Part shown: piece by piece, positions 39,902 through 46,498 of the stretch
How the letters are laid out: every line of letters starts with the position of its first letter
How positions within the stretch are numbered: position 1 is the first letter of the stretch
Origin: a bacterium
GTDB taxonomy: Bacteria > Bacillota > Bacilli > Lactobacillales > Streptococcaceae
Assembly: GCA_905221455.1 (NCBI GenBank)
Contig: CAJNDF010000004.1
Coordinates: 1 to 64,000 of the forward strand
DNA length: 64,000 nt
Reading direction: 5' to 3'
Notes under the pieces: generated by a model
Seen by the model: the letters and a program-made list of their open reading frames with translations, nothing else
Databases searched by the model: none
Told to the model about the DNA's origin: nothing
Position numbers and translations under genes: made by a program

Positions 39902-40246
39902 TTAACTCTTATACTTGAACCAATCTGTACTTTGTGGCAAGTTCCTATTGCCGATAACCTTTGTTCCATTTGTTCTCTCATCAGCGTATAGCTTGTCAGA
40001 CTTCTGTCTATTGCATTGCCAGTGCGCCAGTTGCAAGTTAGCAATGTCAGATGGATGCCCGTTCTTATTTACTGGAACGATGTGGTCAATGACTGGACTT
40101 AATGGATGAGGATATCTCAGGTCTTTGTCTACAGGCTGGCCACATATCCCACAAGTGTTTCTTGTCTTTAAGATAATCTTTTTATTCTTCTCGAAGGCTA
40201 CCCTGTGTGGTCCACTGCGGTCTGCACGGAGGGGGTTGGTATTCAT
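39902..40246 (-). CDS. HNH endonuclease
   Basis: 114 residues with zinc CxxC pairs (CGICGQ and CNRQ region) and the HNH core HPLSPVIDHIVPVNKNGHPSDIANLQLAHWQCNRQKSDK. HNH nucleases next to packaging genes assist TerL in cos cleavage in many siphophages. No Shine-Dalgarno is visible before the ATG: the upstream bases are C-rich because of the G tracts on the other strand. Confidence 0.88.
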   Translation of the reverse strand: MNTNPLRADRSGPHRVAFEKNKKIILKTRNTCGICGQPVDKDLRYPHPLSPVIDHIVPVNKNGHPSDIANLQLAHWQCNRQKSDKLYADERTNGTKVIGNRNLPQSTDWFKYKS

Positions 40247-40290
40247 CTAGGGAGGGGGTCCTTTCTTTTTAAGGGAGGGGTTGGTATTTC
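40224..40290. repeat. G-tract repeats upstream of HNH, possible cos/pac region
   Basis: Three G-rich blocks occur (GGAGGGGGTTGGTATT, GGGAGGGGGTCC, GGGAGGGGTTGGTATT), with GGGGTTGGTATT repeated directly about 44 bp apart. C-rich counterparts follow on the same strand up to 40350. I see no gene in 40247-40479. Confidence 0.5.
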
Positions 40291-40479
40291 CAAATGTACC
40301 CCCTCGGTATCTTTCAAAGCAGGGGTGTTTTTAGTGTACCCACCCCCTCTTGTATTTAACATATCTTATATTCTGTTAAATAAAATTAAACAACTTCAAA
40401 GTCAAGAGTACCAAGGCTTCTGCTATATTTTTCTAAAAACTAATTTACATTTTCTCATTATGTAAAATAGATAGGTTAT

Positions 40480-41046
40480 TTAATAGTCAAATGATAGTAT
40501 ACTCTGGTCAAGTTCGTCTTGACTGTAACCAATATATCCTAGTGTGATGTCTGGTGTAGAGTGGTTAAATATCTTTTGAAGGATGGCTACATTACTATTC
40601 TTTTTGTAATGATGGTAGCCAAATGTCTTCCTCATTGAATGAGTCCCTATGTGATTCAAGCCTACATACTTAGCTGCATCTTGCAGTATTTGATAGACTG
40701 CTACTCTCCCAATATGTGTGATACGAACACCATCCGTTCTCTTTTTCTTTTTACTTGGAAAGAGGTAATCATACTCTGCTAACTGATTATCTTTAATGTA
40801 TCGATTGATTTCTTTCCTGAGAGGTGGACTGATTGGAAAATACCTTATCTTCCCTGTCTTCTTCTCTTTTAGTTCAATCCTATCAGCGATTACTTGCTTA
40901 ACTTGAAGAGGTACTATGTCGCTCACTCTTAGGCCTGAATAGATTCCAAACATGAACAAAACATAGTTTCTATCGCTTTTATTCTTCAAGTAATCTTTGA
41001 TTCGTTCGATATCGTCTAGATCACGAATTGGTTCTACTTTCTTCAT
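40480..41046 (-). CDS. Small tyrosine recombinase (second, late-region)
   Basis: Start at ATG 41046 (MKKVEPIRDLDDIERIKDYLKNKSDRNYVLFMFGIYSGLRVSDI) with AAAGGAGAGG upstream; 188 residues. Catalytic residues are visible: Arg in SGLRVSD, Lys in EKKTGKIRYF, His-Arg in THSMRKTF, His in FNHST and Tyr in LGYIGY. It lacks the arm-binding domain of the main integrase, so it resembles a XerC/D catalytic core with a short N-terminus. It lies in the late leader before HNH. Possible roles are chromosome dimer or concatemer handling; unproven. Confidence 0.88.
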   Translation of the reverse strand: MKKVEPIRDLDDIERIKDYLKNKSDRNYVLFMFGIYSGLRVSDIVPLQVKQVIADRIELKEKKTGKIRYFPISPPLRKEINRYIKDNQLAEYDYLFPSKKKKRTDGVRITHIGRVAVYQILQDAAKYVGLNHIGTHSMRKTFGYHHYKKNSNVAILQKIFNHSTPDITLGYIGYSQDELDQSILSFDY

Positions 41047-41065
41047 GTACCTCTCCTTTCTACAG

Positions 41066-41085
41066 AAAAAGCCACTGGTCGTGGC
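41066..41085 (-). terminator. Hairpin with T run after the tRNA-like RNA
   Basis: On the minus strand GCCAC (41081-41085) pairs with GTGGC (41071-41075) and TTTTT follows (41066-41070). It stands between the tRNA-like element and the recombinase gene. Confidence 0.7.
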
Positions 41086-41093
41086 ATTGAATA

Positions 41094-41195
41094 TGACAGT
41101 AGCTGGAATTGAACCAGCTGGTCTAGCAGTAAAACGCATGCTTGGTAAAAAGTTTCAAGGAGACCCAAACAACCTGCTAACCTGTCCTTACTGTC
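41094..41195 (-). ncRNA. tRNA-like RNA element, 102 nt, possibly a degenerate phage tRNA
   Basis: The ends form a perfect 7-bp acceptor stem, GACAGTA (41195-41189) with TACTGTC (41101-41095), plus an A at the discriminator position. Next to it is a perfect 5-bp T arm GCTGG-TTCAATT-CCAGC (41118-41102) with a normal TPsiC loop. The middle part is about 70 nt, longer than in ordinary tRNAs. A D arm (GAC/GTC) and a class II-like variable arm (AGCA/TGCT) can be drawn, but the anticodon loop is not clear. No CCA is encoded. Confidence 0.55.
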
Positions 41196-41264
41196 TAAGA
41201 GGCCGAAACCTCTGTATTTTTAGGAGTCCTCATGACTGTGTGTTCCCAATCATTGGATAATACT

Positions 41265-41331
41265 ATTTTAGCACCTTTTTCCGCTCCAATTCTCCCAAGA
41301 TTTTCCCAGTTTTTTCCCAAGATTTTCCCAG
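41265..41331 (-). promoter_or_regulatory. Candidate late promoter with two activator-type direct repeats
   Basis: On the minus strand CTGGGAAAATCTTGGG occurs twice (41316-41331 and 41294-41309), exactly 22 bp apart, two helical turns. TAAAAT (41265-41270) follows 23 bp after the second copy; no -35 consensus is visible. This is the layout of an activator-dependent promoter. It reads into the tRNA-like element, the recombinase, HNH and presumably the whole late operon. The arpU gene ends just upstream. Confidence 0.6.
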
Positions 41332-41334
41332 AAA

Positions 41335-41763
41335 TTACTTGTAGACCAAAAGGTTACTTGCTTGATAGGACTCCGCAAACTCTAATAGAGCTTTGTTCAA
41401 TATCCGATAATACTCACTAGATGAGTAGCCTAGTTCTGAATAAATGCTATAGTCTTCCCTCTTTTTATTCCTACAATATCGTTCAACAAGAATACGTGTG
41501 TATTCCAAATCCGAAAGATTATTAATTGCCTTAGCAATTAACTCTAAATCCTGCTGAGCTGACACTCTACGCACAACCATACTTTCTACCTGATTGCTTG
41601 TCTTGCCACTTGATGATCTTGGTTCAAGCGAGTAGGATATTGTTATTTTGGGGGCGTATTCTTCTCCAGCTATCCGTCTCAGGCGACTGTATTTTTTAAG
41701 GACTTTGATAGCTTCCTTTCTGGTTTTCTTTTCATCGATGATATCCAATAATTCTATTTGCAC
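41335..41763 (-). CDS. ArpU-family phage late transcriptional regulator
   Basis: 142 residues starting at GTG 41763, with GGAGGAG upstream. Pattern ELLDIIDEKKTRKEAIKVLKKYSRLRRIAG at the start, and a C-terminal helix-turn-helix of sigma-factor type (LSDLEYTRILVERYCRNKKREDYSIYSELGYSSSEYYRILNKALLEFAE). ArpU proteins activate late genes in Gram-positive phages. The candidate target repeats begin 4 bp beyond its stop codon. Confidence 0.85.
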   Translation of the reverse strand: MQIELLDIIDEKKTRKEAIKVLKKYSRLRRIAGEEYAPKITISYSLEPRSSSGKTSNQVESMVVRRVSAQQDLELIAKAINNLSDLEYTRILVERYCRNKKREDYSIYSELGYSSSEYYRILNKALLEFAESYQASNLLVYK

Positions 41764-41781
41764 ACGAACTCCTCCTCATGA

Positions 41782-41838
41782 TATAATAGTGTTAATGATT
41801 TGTTGCTATGAGGGTCAGCCGTGTGCTGGCTCTTTTTT
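41782..41838 (+). ncRNA. Tiny plus-strand transcription unit A (promoter plus terminator)
   Basis: TGATATAAT (TATAAT at 41782-41787) is followed within about 25 bp by a GTCAGC...GCTGGC hairpin and TTTTTTT. The predicted transcript, about 45 nt from near 41794, is too short for a gene. It occupies the gap between the XRE gene and arpU, opposite to their direction. Confidence 0.5.
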
Positions 41839-42224
41839 TATATCTCGATTCCAAAGAACGTACTGATATCTTCCATCGCATATTTAGATATCACTGCCCC
41901 TCGTTCCCAGTTGCATATTGATGCCTGAGTATAACCCAACTTATCAGCCACATCCTTAGTAGTCATTCTACGTTTCAATCGCTCTGCTTTTATTTTTGAA
42001 GCGAAACTATTTGTGTTGTCTACGAATAAATCAGAAATACTTATACCTAGCACCTCACAGATATGCGCTTTATATTTATCTTTTGGAACTGCTCCTCTTT
42101 CCCATTTGCCAATTGTCTCCGCTGCAACACCCACAATGTTTCCAGCTTCATCTCTTTTTAAACCTTTTGATTTTCGCCAAATCCGTAATTGTTCTGGAAA
42201 AGTCTTATCTTCTCTATTCATCAT
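41838..42224 (-). CDS. Protein with two HTH (XRE) domains
   Basis: 128 residues containing two Cro/CI-type helix-turn-helix units: LRIWRKSKGLKRDEAGNIVGVAAETIGKWERGAVP (about 10-45) and IKAERLKRRMTTKDVADKLGYTQASICNWERGAV (about 78-112). It may bind DNA as a pseudo-dimer and regulate early/late timing. It is two genes upstream of the late promoter in the early operon. Confidence 0.82.
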   Translation of the reverse strand: MMNREDKTFPEQLRIWRKSKGLKRDEAGNIVGVAAETIGKWERGAVPKDKYKAHICEVLGISISDLFVDNTNSFASKIKAERLKRRMTTKDVADKLGYTQASICNWERGAVISKYAMEDISTFFGIEI

Positions 42225-42390
42225 CCACCTCGATCTTTACGACAGCTCTACCATTTGGATTTCTTCTTTGCGTGGATGCAAAAGTGTAATACTTCAACAT
42301 CCTTTCAGCGATTCCTGTTTCTTTGCTGATTTCAGCAAGAGTCCCCATGGTAATGAATGTGTCGCCTTCGTACAATGCGTATTCACTCAT
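42214..42390 (-). CDS. Small early phage protein
   Basis: Start ATG 42390 with GAGGAG upstream; 58 residues (MSEYALYEGDTFITMGTLAEISKETGIAERMLKYYTFASTQRRNPNGRAVVKIEVDDE). The middle looks like a short helix-turn-helix that could recognise DNA. Both ends overlap neighbouring genes. Confidence 0.7.
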   Translation of the reverse strand: MSEYALYEGDTFITMGTLAEISKETGIAERMLKYYTFASTQRRNPNGRAVVKIEVDDE

Positions 42391-42649
42391 GTTCCATCTC
42401 CTCAATCAGCCAGTCAAGATTTTTTCTGGCTTTTTTCAAGTCTTCAAGACCGTTTTTCTTCTGGAAACGAAGCATATACTTGATTGCGTTGCCCCAAAAA
42501 AATCCTTCTACTCCTTCTAATCCAAAAGCAAAATTCTTAACAACTTCGATGGCTTCAAGTCCGAATTTCCCCTTATAATGGCTAGGGTTGTTGACTTTAT
42601 CAACATCGTTAAATTCTTCCAAAACTTGTTCATAAGATTTTTCTTTCAT
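42383..42649 (-). CDS. DUF3310 family protein
   Basis: 88 residues with the DUF3310 pattern: VNNPSHYKGKFGLEAIEVVKNFAFGLEGVEGFFWGNAIKYMLRFQKKNGLEDLKKARKNLDWLIE. Family members are common in phages and are sometimes called nucleotide kinases; true activity is unknown. It overlaps both neighbours by 4-8 bp. Confidence 0.87.
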   Translation of the reverse strand: MKEKSYEQVLEEFNDVDKVNNPSHYKGKFGLEAIEVVKNFAFGLEGVEGFFWGNAIKYMLRFQKKNGLEDLKKARKNLDWLIEEMEHE

Positions 42650-43020
42650 GTCAATTCCTCCAAAAGCTCAGGGTTTTCGTAAATGTTGCCGATGATTTCT
42701 CTATCGCTAGCCACATTACACAATCGTTCAAAATTGTTGTATCTAATCAAACTATTCGTCCACATCCCTAAATCAGATCTGTATTCGACTACACCATTCA
42801 ACAATCCATCTTTTGTACCAAGGATATCCCCCTCAAAAATTTCCTTGCCGTTCTTGTCTATGAGTCCTGTTGATTGCATGAGTTCGATGTTCTTAAAGCT
42901 AACGAATCTTAGTACGTTATCGTCATCTACATATTCAGCTTCTTTATCATCGAAGTATAATCCATCAACAAGATGTAATTGCGATGTAATTCTATTCCAC
43001 ATCCTATATTTCGGTACCAT
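42646..43020 (-). CDS. YopX family protein
   Basis: About 124 residues with the YopX motifs: PKYRMWNRITSQLHLVDGLYF, QSTGLIDKNGKEIFEGDIL and REIIGNIYENPELL. YopX proteins are frequent in Gram-positive prophages with no known role. The start (ATG 43020) is inside the end of the preceding gene. Confidence 0.9.
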   Translation of the reverse strand: MVPKYRMWNRITSQLHLVDGLYFDDKEAEYVDDDNVLRFVSFKNIELMQSTGLIDKNGKEIFEGDILGTKDGLLNGVVEYRSDLGMWTNSLIRYNNFERLCNVASDREIIGNIYENPELLEELT

Positions 43021-43510
43021 CAAGCAAATCCTCCTCTTTTACAAATGACCCATCTATCCAGCGGCCTTTGCGGTCTTTGATTTCTTGGTATGCCAGTTCA
43101 AAACATTCCTCAAAGCTATAACCAAGCGATTTACTGATTATTTTCAACCAATTGACTGAAGATGATAGTAAGTTCTTACACGTTGGTTTTCCTTCCCAGT
43201 CATAGCACATTTGAAAACAGCTGATACATCCATTTAGGTCTTTTAGGTAATCAGAAGTATCTTGTTTAAATTCTTCTGTAAATCCCTCAAAAACTTCCTG
43301 CACGTCTACCTTAATCAGCAAGGCCAGACCGACAATCACGACTGCACAATCTCCAATGCTATCTTTTGTTAGCTTCTCGTTCTTCTTAAGATAGCCTGCG
43401 CACAACTCACCGAACTCTTCGCTAAGTTTTAGTGACTGCTTGTCTAGCCGTCCACCGTTTTCAAGGTCACGGTCAATAAACCATTGTTTGACTTTGTCTA
43501 TTGTGTTCAT
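43004..43510 (-). CDS. MazG-like nucleotide pyrophosphohydrolase family protein
   Basis: 168 residues. The motif KLSEEFGELCAGYLKKNEKLTKDSIGDCAVVIVGLALLIKVD has the EExxE...D pattern of MazG-like metal-dependent enzymes. A C-terminal extension of about 90 residues has several Cys (CISCFQMCYDWEGKPTC). It may act on (d)NTPs during infection. Confidence 0.8.
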   Translation of the reverse strand: MNTIDKVKQWFIDRDLENGGRLDKQSLKLSEEFGELCAGYLKKNEKLTKDSIGDCAVVIVGLALLIKVDVQEVFEGFTEEFKQDTSDYLKDLNGCISCFQMCYDWEGKPTCKNLLSSSVNWLKIISKSLGYSFEECFELAYQEIKDRKGRWIDGSFVKEEDLLDGTEI

Positions 43511-43518
43511 GGTAACTC

Positions 43519-43977
43519 CTATCTCTTCGTTAATCTTGGTAAAATTTCATTCACGATAAATATATAATTCTGAGAAAGTATTATTTTCAAAATGACTGCT
43601 ACAACAAAAGTTGCCAAACTTGCACTTGAAGTAATATAGCTGAGTTTTAAAAACGGTTTAAATTTCCTCTTATTATTTTCAATCAGTTCCGACTTGAAAT
43701 CTTCTTTAGTTTTTCCTTTAGGGACATCCCAGCCACTGACATCGTCCGCGTTATAAAAATGATAAAAATAAATTGAAATAACTAAAATTATCAAAGAAAC
43801 AATGAGCATCATGAGTGAAAGATTTTCAAAAAAAATAAATACATCGTAAAACATCTTTTCTCTTAAAAGCGTTTCATAAATCTGTGGTGCGTTCCCTTTA
43901 AATGTTGTAAGCAAAGAACTTACTTCATCAACTGTCATATTCAGCATTTTTGCTAAAGCTTGTAAAATATCGTCCAT
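43519..43977 (-). CDS. Early phage membrane protein
   Basis: 152 residues with two hydrophobic helices (SLMMLIVSLIILVISIYFYHFY and SASLATFVVAVILKIILS) separated by a charged loop containing DVSGWDVPKGKTKEDFKSELIENNKRKFK. Function unknown; a membrane role such as exclusion is possible. Confidence 0.7.
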   Translation of the reverse strand: MDDILQALAKMLNMTVDEVSSLLTTFKGNAPQIYETLLREKMFYDVFIFFENLSLMMLIVSLIILVISIYFYHFYNADDVSGWDVPKGKTKEDFKSELIENNKRKFKPFLKLSYITSSASLATFVVAVILKIILSQNYIFIVNEILPRLTKR

Positions 43978-44237
43978 TATAACATCACCTCATCCCCTAC
44001 TTTGATTTTCTCAAATTGTTCTCTAGTGACTACGAAAATCCCATAATCTCTGATAGTCACTGTATACAGCTTGCCATGCCGTCCTTTCTCAAGGACTTTA
44101 CCAAATATCTCAGCGCCTGCGTTATCCGCCTTGTAGACAACCATCGGACGCTTTTCTTCCAAATCTCGAATCCTGTCCATCTGCCAGATGTTCAATCCAG
44201 CAGAGACAAGAATCCAGATAGCTATGAATCGTTTCAT
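43977..44237 (-). CDS. DUF1372-like small exported or membrane protein
   Basis: 86 residues with an N-terminal hydrophobic signal/anchor (MKRFIAIWILVSAGLNIWQ) and a short beta-rich domain (AEIFGKVLEKGRHGKLYTVTIRDYGIFVVTREQFEKIKVGDEV). This fits DUF1372 phage proteins. It shares one base with the next gene. Confidence 0.75.
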   Translation of the reverse strand: MKRFIAIWILVSAGLNIWQMDRIRDLEEKRPMVVYKADNAGAEIFGKVLEKGRHGKLYTVTIRDYGIFVVTREQFEKIKVGDEVML

Positions 44238-44238
44238 G

Positions 44239-44370
44239 CTACACCCTTTCTCCTGTTATTTGATTTTCTAAAACCCTAAGCTTGAAGCAACCATTGTCAC
44301 TTGTATGAAGCACTGTGATTTCTTCAGCCCATTGACTTCGTGTGTACGGGTATCTGTTTGGCCGTTTCAT
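44239..44370 (-). CDS. 43-residue phage microprotein starting MKRPNRYPYTR
   Basis: ATG at 44370 with GAGGTGG upstream, TAG at 44239-44241; one base separates it from the next ATG. The product MKRPNRYPYTRSQWAEEITV... resembles the start of the 55-residue product at 49240-49407 (MRPRRYPYRG). Tight packing in the operon supports translation. Confidence 0.7.
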   Translation of the reverse strand: MKRPNRYPYTRSQWAEEITVLHTSDNGCFKLRVLENQITGERV

Positions 44371-44371
44371 G

Positions 44372-44710
44372 TTACCACCTCACATATAAATATTTCGTGT
44401 CAATATCTTGTTCTAAAATACACTCTTTCAGCGACTTTAAAACCTCCAATGCATCGCTAACTGTTCCCCATCTATTTGCAGGTTCATACTGCACATACTT
44501 TCCAGGGTACCGTTCTAATTCAGAGATACCGCGTTGAATGTTATCTACAATATCAGCAATATTGTAGATAGCGCCTTGGTCAAAATCCCAATCCATAGCA
44601 ATTCTGAACATCTTCCCGAGATTGTAGGTCGGAGAACTATATCTAGGTTCAGCGATACAAATATAATCTCCGTTTTCTATTTTCGCTAAGATTTCCAAAT
44701 CATAACTCAT
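44372..44710 (-). CDS. Early phage protein, unknown
   Basis: 112 residues from ATG 44710, overlapping the previous stop as TGATG. Sequence: MSYDLEILAKIENGDYICIAEPRYSSPTYNLGKMFRIAMDWDFDQG. No domain recognised. Confidence 0.7.
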   Translation of the reverse strand: MSYDLEILAKIENGDYICIAEPRYSSPTYNLGKMFRIAMDWDFDQGAIYNIADIVDNIQRGISELERYPGKYVQYEPANRWGTVSDALEVLKSLKECILEQDIDTKYLYVRW

Positions 44711-44922
44711 CACTCCACCTCCTCATCTTCGTAAAAATCAACTTTTGCAAAGTGTTTAGGGTTGATAGTAATCATTCTTTCTTCTGGTTCAATTTGAATC
44801 AGTTGGAGACAATCTATGTTGCCTCGTCCGAGCCATTCTAGCATTTTTAGAATTTGTTTGTATTCGTCTCTCACCTTGATAGTTTCATCCATGTATGGAT
44901 TTTGTAATCTAATATTTGTCAT
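44710..44922 (-). CDS. Early phage protein, unknown
   Basis: 70 residues (MTNIRLQNPYMDETIKVRDEYKQILKMLEWLGRGNIDCLQLIQIEPEERM). GGAGG precedes the ATG. It is coupled with the neighbours by end-to-end overlap. No domain recognised. Confidence 0.68.
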   Translation of the reverse strand: MTNIRLQNPYMDETIKVRDEYKQILKMLEWLGRGNIDCLQLIQIEPEERMITINPKHFAKVDFYEDEEVE

Positions 44923-45468
44923 TTACTCCACCTCCTCAATTTTCACGCCAGGACAATCGAATACCCAGCCGAAACCATACAAAACTACTTCCTTTTTAGT
45001 GAGTTTATAGCACTTTTCTGAAAAATTAGTCCCTTTTGTAAAAAGGAGTACTACGGGAGAAAAATGTCCGTATTTATCTGCTAAGCCAGCATTTTGGTTG
45101 ACGAGATATAAGTCCCCGTCGTTTCGGTTTAGAAGTGTAATTTTGTATTTCTTCTCTTTCTCGTTCTCGACCTCGTAGCCGAAAATCCAAGCGAGTGCGA
45201 ATATGTTTTTATTTTCGCCTAAATAGAACCATTTTGTAGTTTTTTTGTTTTTTGCAGAAACTACAAAGCACATCGAAGCCAGTAAGTCCCAACCTTTTAA
45301 TCTACTTTCCTCGATATATTCCGCTACAAACTCTGGAACTTTGACTTTTTCTGGTTCGTCTAGTTGTTTGATTTTATCGATAATTTCGTCTACATCAATA
45401 CAATTGATAATTCTATTTTTACTTTCTTTTAAAACGTTACAATAATCAATCAATTCTTGTTTATTCAT
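44923..45468 (-). CDS. DUF1642 family phage protein
   Basis: Start ATG 45468 (MNKQELIDYCNVLKES) with GGAGG upstream; 181 residues. Contains the DUF1642 pattern VKVPEFVAEYIEESRLKGWDLLASM and ends with YGFGWVFDCPGVKIEEVE. Function unknown; typical of the early region of streptococcal phages. Confidence 0.85.
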   Translation of the reverse strand: MNKQELIDYCNVLKESKNRIINCIDVDEIIDKIKQLDEPEKVKVPEFVAEYIEESRLKGWDLLASMCFVVSAKNKKTTKWFYLGENKNIFALAWIFGYEVENEKEKKYKITLLNRNDGDLYLVNQNAGLADKYGHFSPVVLLFTKGTNFSEKCYKLTKKEVVLYGFGWVFDCPGVKIEEVE

Positions 45469-45591
45469 CTTCGCTTCCTCCAACTTGTTTTTAAAAAATC
45501 CAGCTCTTACATCTCATGGCTCAAAGACACAAGAGCTAGCAAATTCTTTATACGTCATTCGTCCAAGTCTGACGCATATTCTAGCTCGCTT

Positions 45592-45819
45592 TTAACGTGG
45601 TTCGCGGCACGTTGATTTTGTTGCTAAGTAATAGCAATCTACCGCACCATAATCAAAACGTACATCGTCTTTTCCGATATATTTTTTAAATCTTGGTCTA
45701 GTAATACCCGAGAAAGCCCATTGATGGTCTTCCATCTGCTCAATGAGATCATCGACAGTGTCAAACGTCCCAAGGTAAAGTTTGCAGTGCCCGTTGTAGA
45801 CGAAGTAGAGATTTAACAT
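45592..45819 (-). CDS. Small early phage protein, unknown
   Basis: About 75 residues from ATG 45819 (MLNLYFVYNGHCKLYLGTFDTVDDLIEQMEDHQWAFSGITRPRFKKYIGKDDVRFDYG), AGGAGG upstream. A small alpha/beta pattern; no family recognised. I see no gene in the following gap 45484-45591. Confidence 0.72.
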   Translation of the reverse strand: MLNLYFVYNGHCKLYLGTFDTVDDLIEQMEDHQWAFSGITRPRFKKYIGKDDVRFDYGAVDCYYLATKSTCREPR

Positions 45820-45828
45820 CAATACCTC

Positions 45829-46290
45829 CTAAAATTTCATAAAAGCCATCCAATGCGTCGTCCCACGTTGTTGACCGAAAAGTGGTTGATGCGGAACCAA
45901 TTCCAAAATTTCCTTAACATTTACTTGAGCATCAGACCATTTAAAAATAAGTGTCCCACCTGTTTTCAATACCCTAAAACACTCATCAAAACCTTGTTGC
46001 AAATCTAACCTCCAAGTCAACAAATCTAGTTGTCCATATTGCGCACGCATGAATGATTTCTGGCCAGCCCATAGCAGGTGTGGTGGATCAAATACAACAA
46101 GGTTGAATGTTTCATCATCAAATGGCATATCTCGAAAATCTGCAACAATGTCTGGCTTAACATTGATTTTCTTTTTGTGAATCTCAATTTCCTCTTCACG
46201 TCTATCCATGTATGTTGTGTGTGGTTCCTTTTTATCAAACCAAAACATTCGAGAGCCACAACACGCATCTAGTATTCTGATATCTTTCAT
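45829..46290 (-). CDS. SAM-dependent methyltransferase-like protein
   Basis: 153 residues. RILDACCGSRMFWF is a modified motif I. VADFRDMPFDDETFNLVVFDPPHLLW carries the DPPH variant of the DPPY catalytic motif used for amino-group methylation of DNA. ECFRVLKTGGTLIFKWSD follows. It is short and lacks an obvious target-recognition domain, so it may modify adenine or cytosine with loose specificity, or another substrate. Confidence 0.82.
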   Translation of the reverse strand: MKDIRILDACCGSRMFWFDKKEPHTTYMDRREEEIEIHKKKINVKPDIVADFRDMPFDDETFNLVVFDPPHLLWAGQKSFMRAQYGQLDLLTWRLDLQQGFDECFRVLKTGGTLIFKWSDAQVNVKEILELVPHQPLFGQQRGTTHWMAFMKF

Positions 46291-46484
46291 CACTCCACCT
46301 CAACGGGGTAAAAATTCCCAAAGGAACCCCTTAATGCCTTACCAACCTGTACGGCTGCCCCACGAGAAACAAACCTCATGGCTTTCTTCTCCTCAGAACA
46401 TGAAATGTCCAAGCCAGTCACACCGATAACTACGGACATCAGAAACGGCTTATCCTCTCTTGTCCCATGTCTTAAAATAAACAT
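46290..46484 (-). CDS. Small early phage protein, unknown
   Basis: 64 residues (MFILRHGTREDKPFLMSVVIGVTGLDISCSEEKKAMRFVSRGAAVQVGKALRGSFGNFYPVEVE), likely alpha/beta. The stop overlaps the methyltransferase start as TGATG. No family recognised. Confidence 0.68.
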   Translation of the reverse strand: MFILRHGTREDKPFLMSVVIGVTGLDISCSEEKKAMRFVSRGAAVQVGKALRGSFGNFYPVEVE

Positions 46485-46498
46485 CAGCCACCTCCGTT

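Noticed and set aside
41047..41139. N-terminal extension of the small recombinase
   Set aside because: The added residues come from the tRNA-like T arm and the terminator; a strong RBS supports ATG 41046.
41335..41763. Small terminase subunit
   Set aside because: Position before the late genes is suggestive, but the sequence fits the ArpU regulator family with a sigma-like helix-turn-helix.
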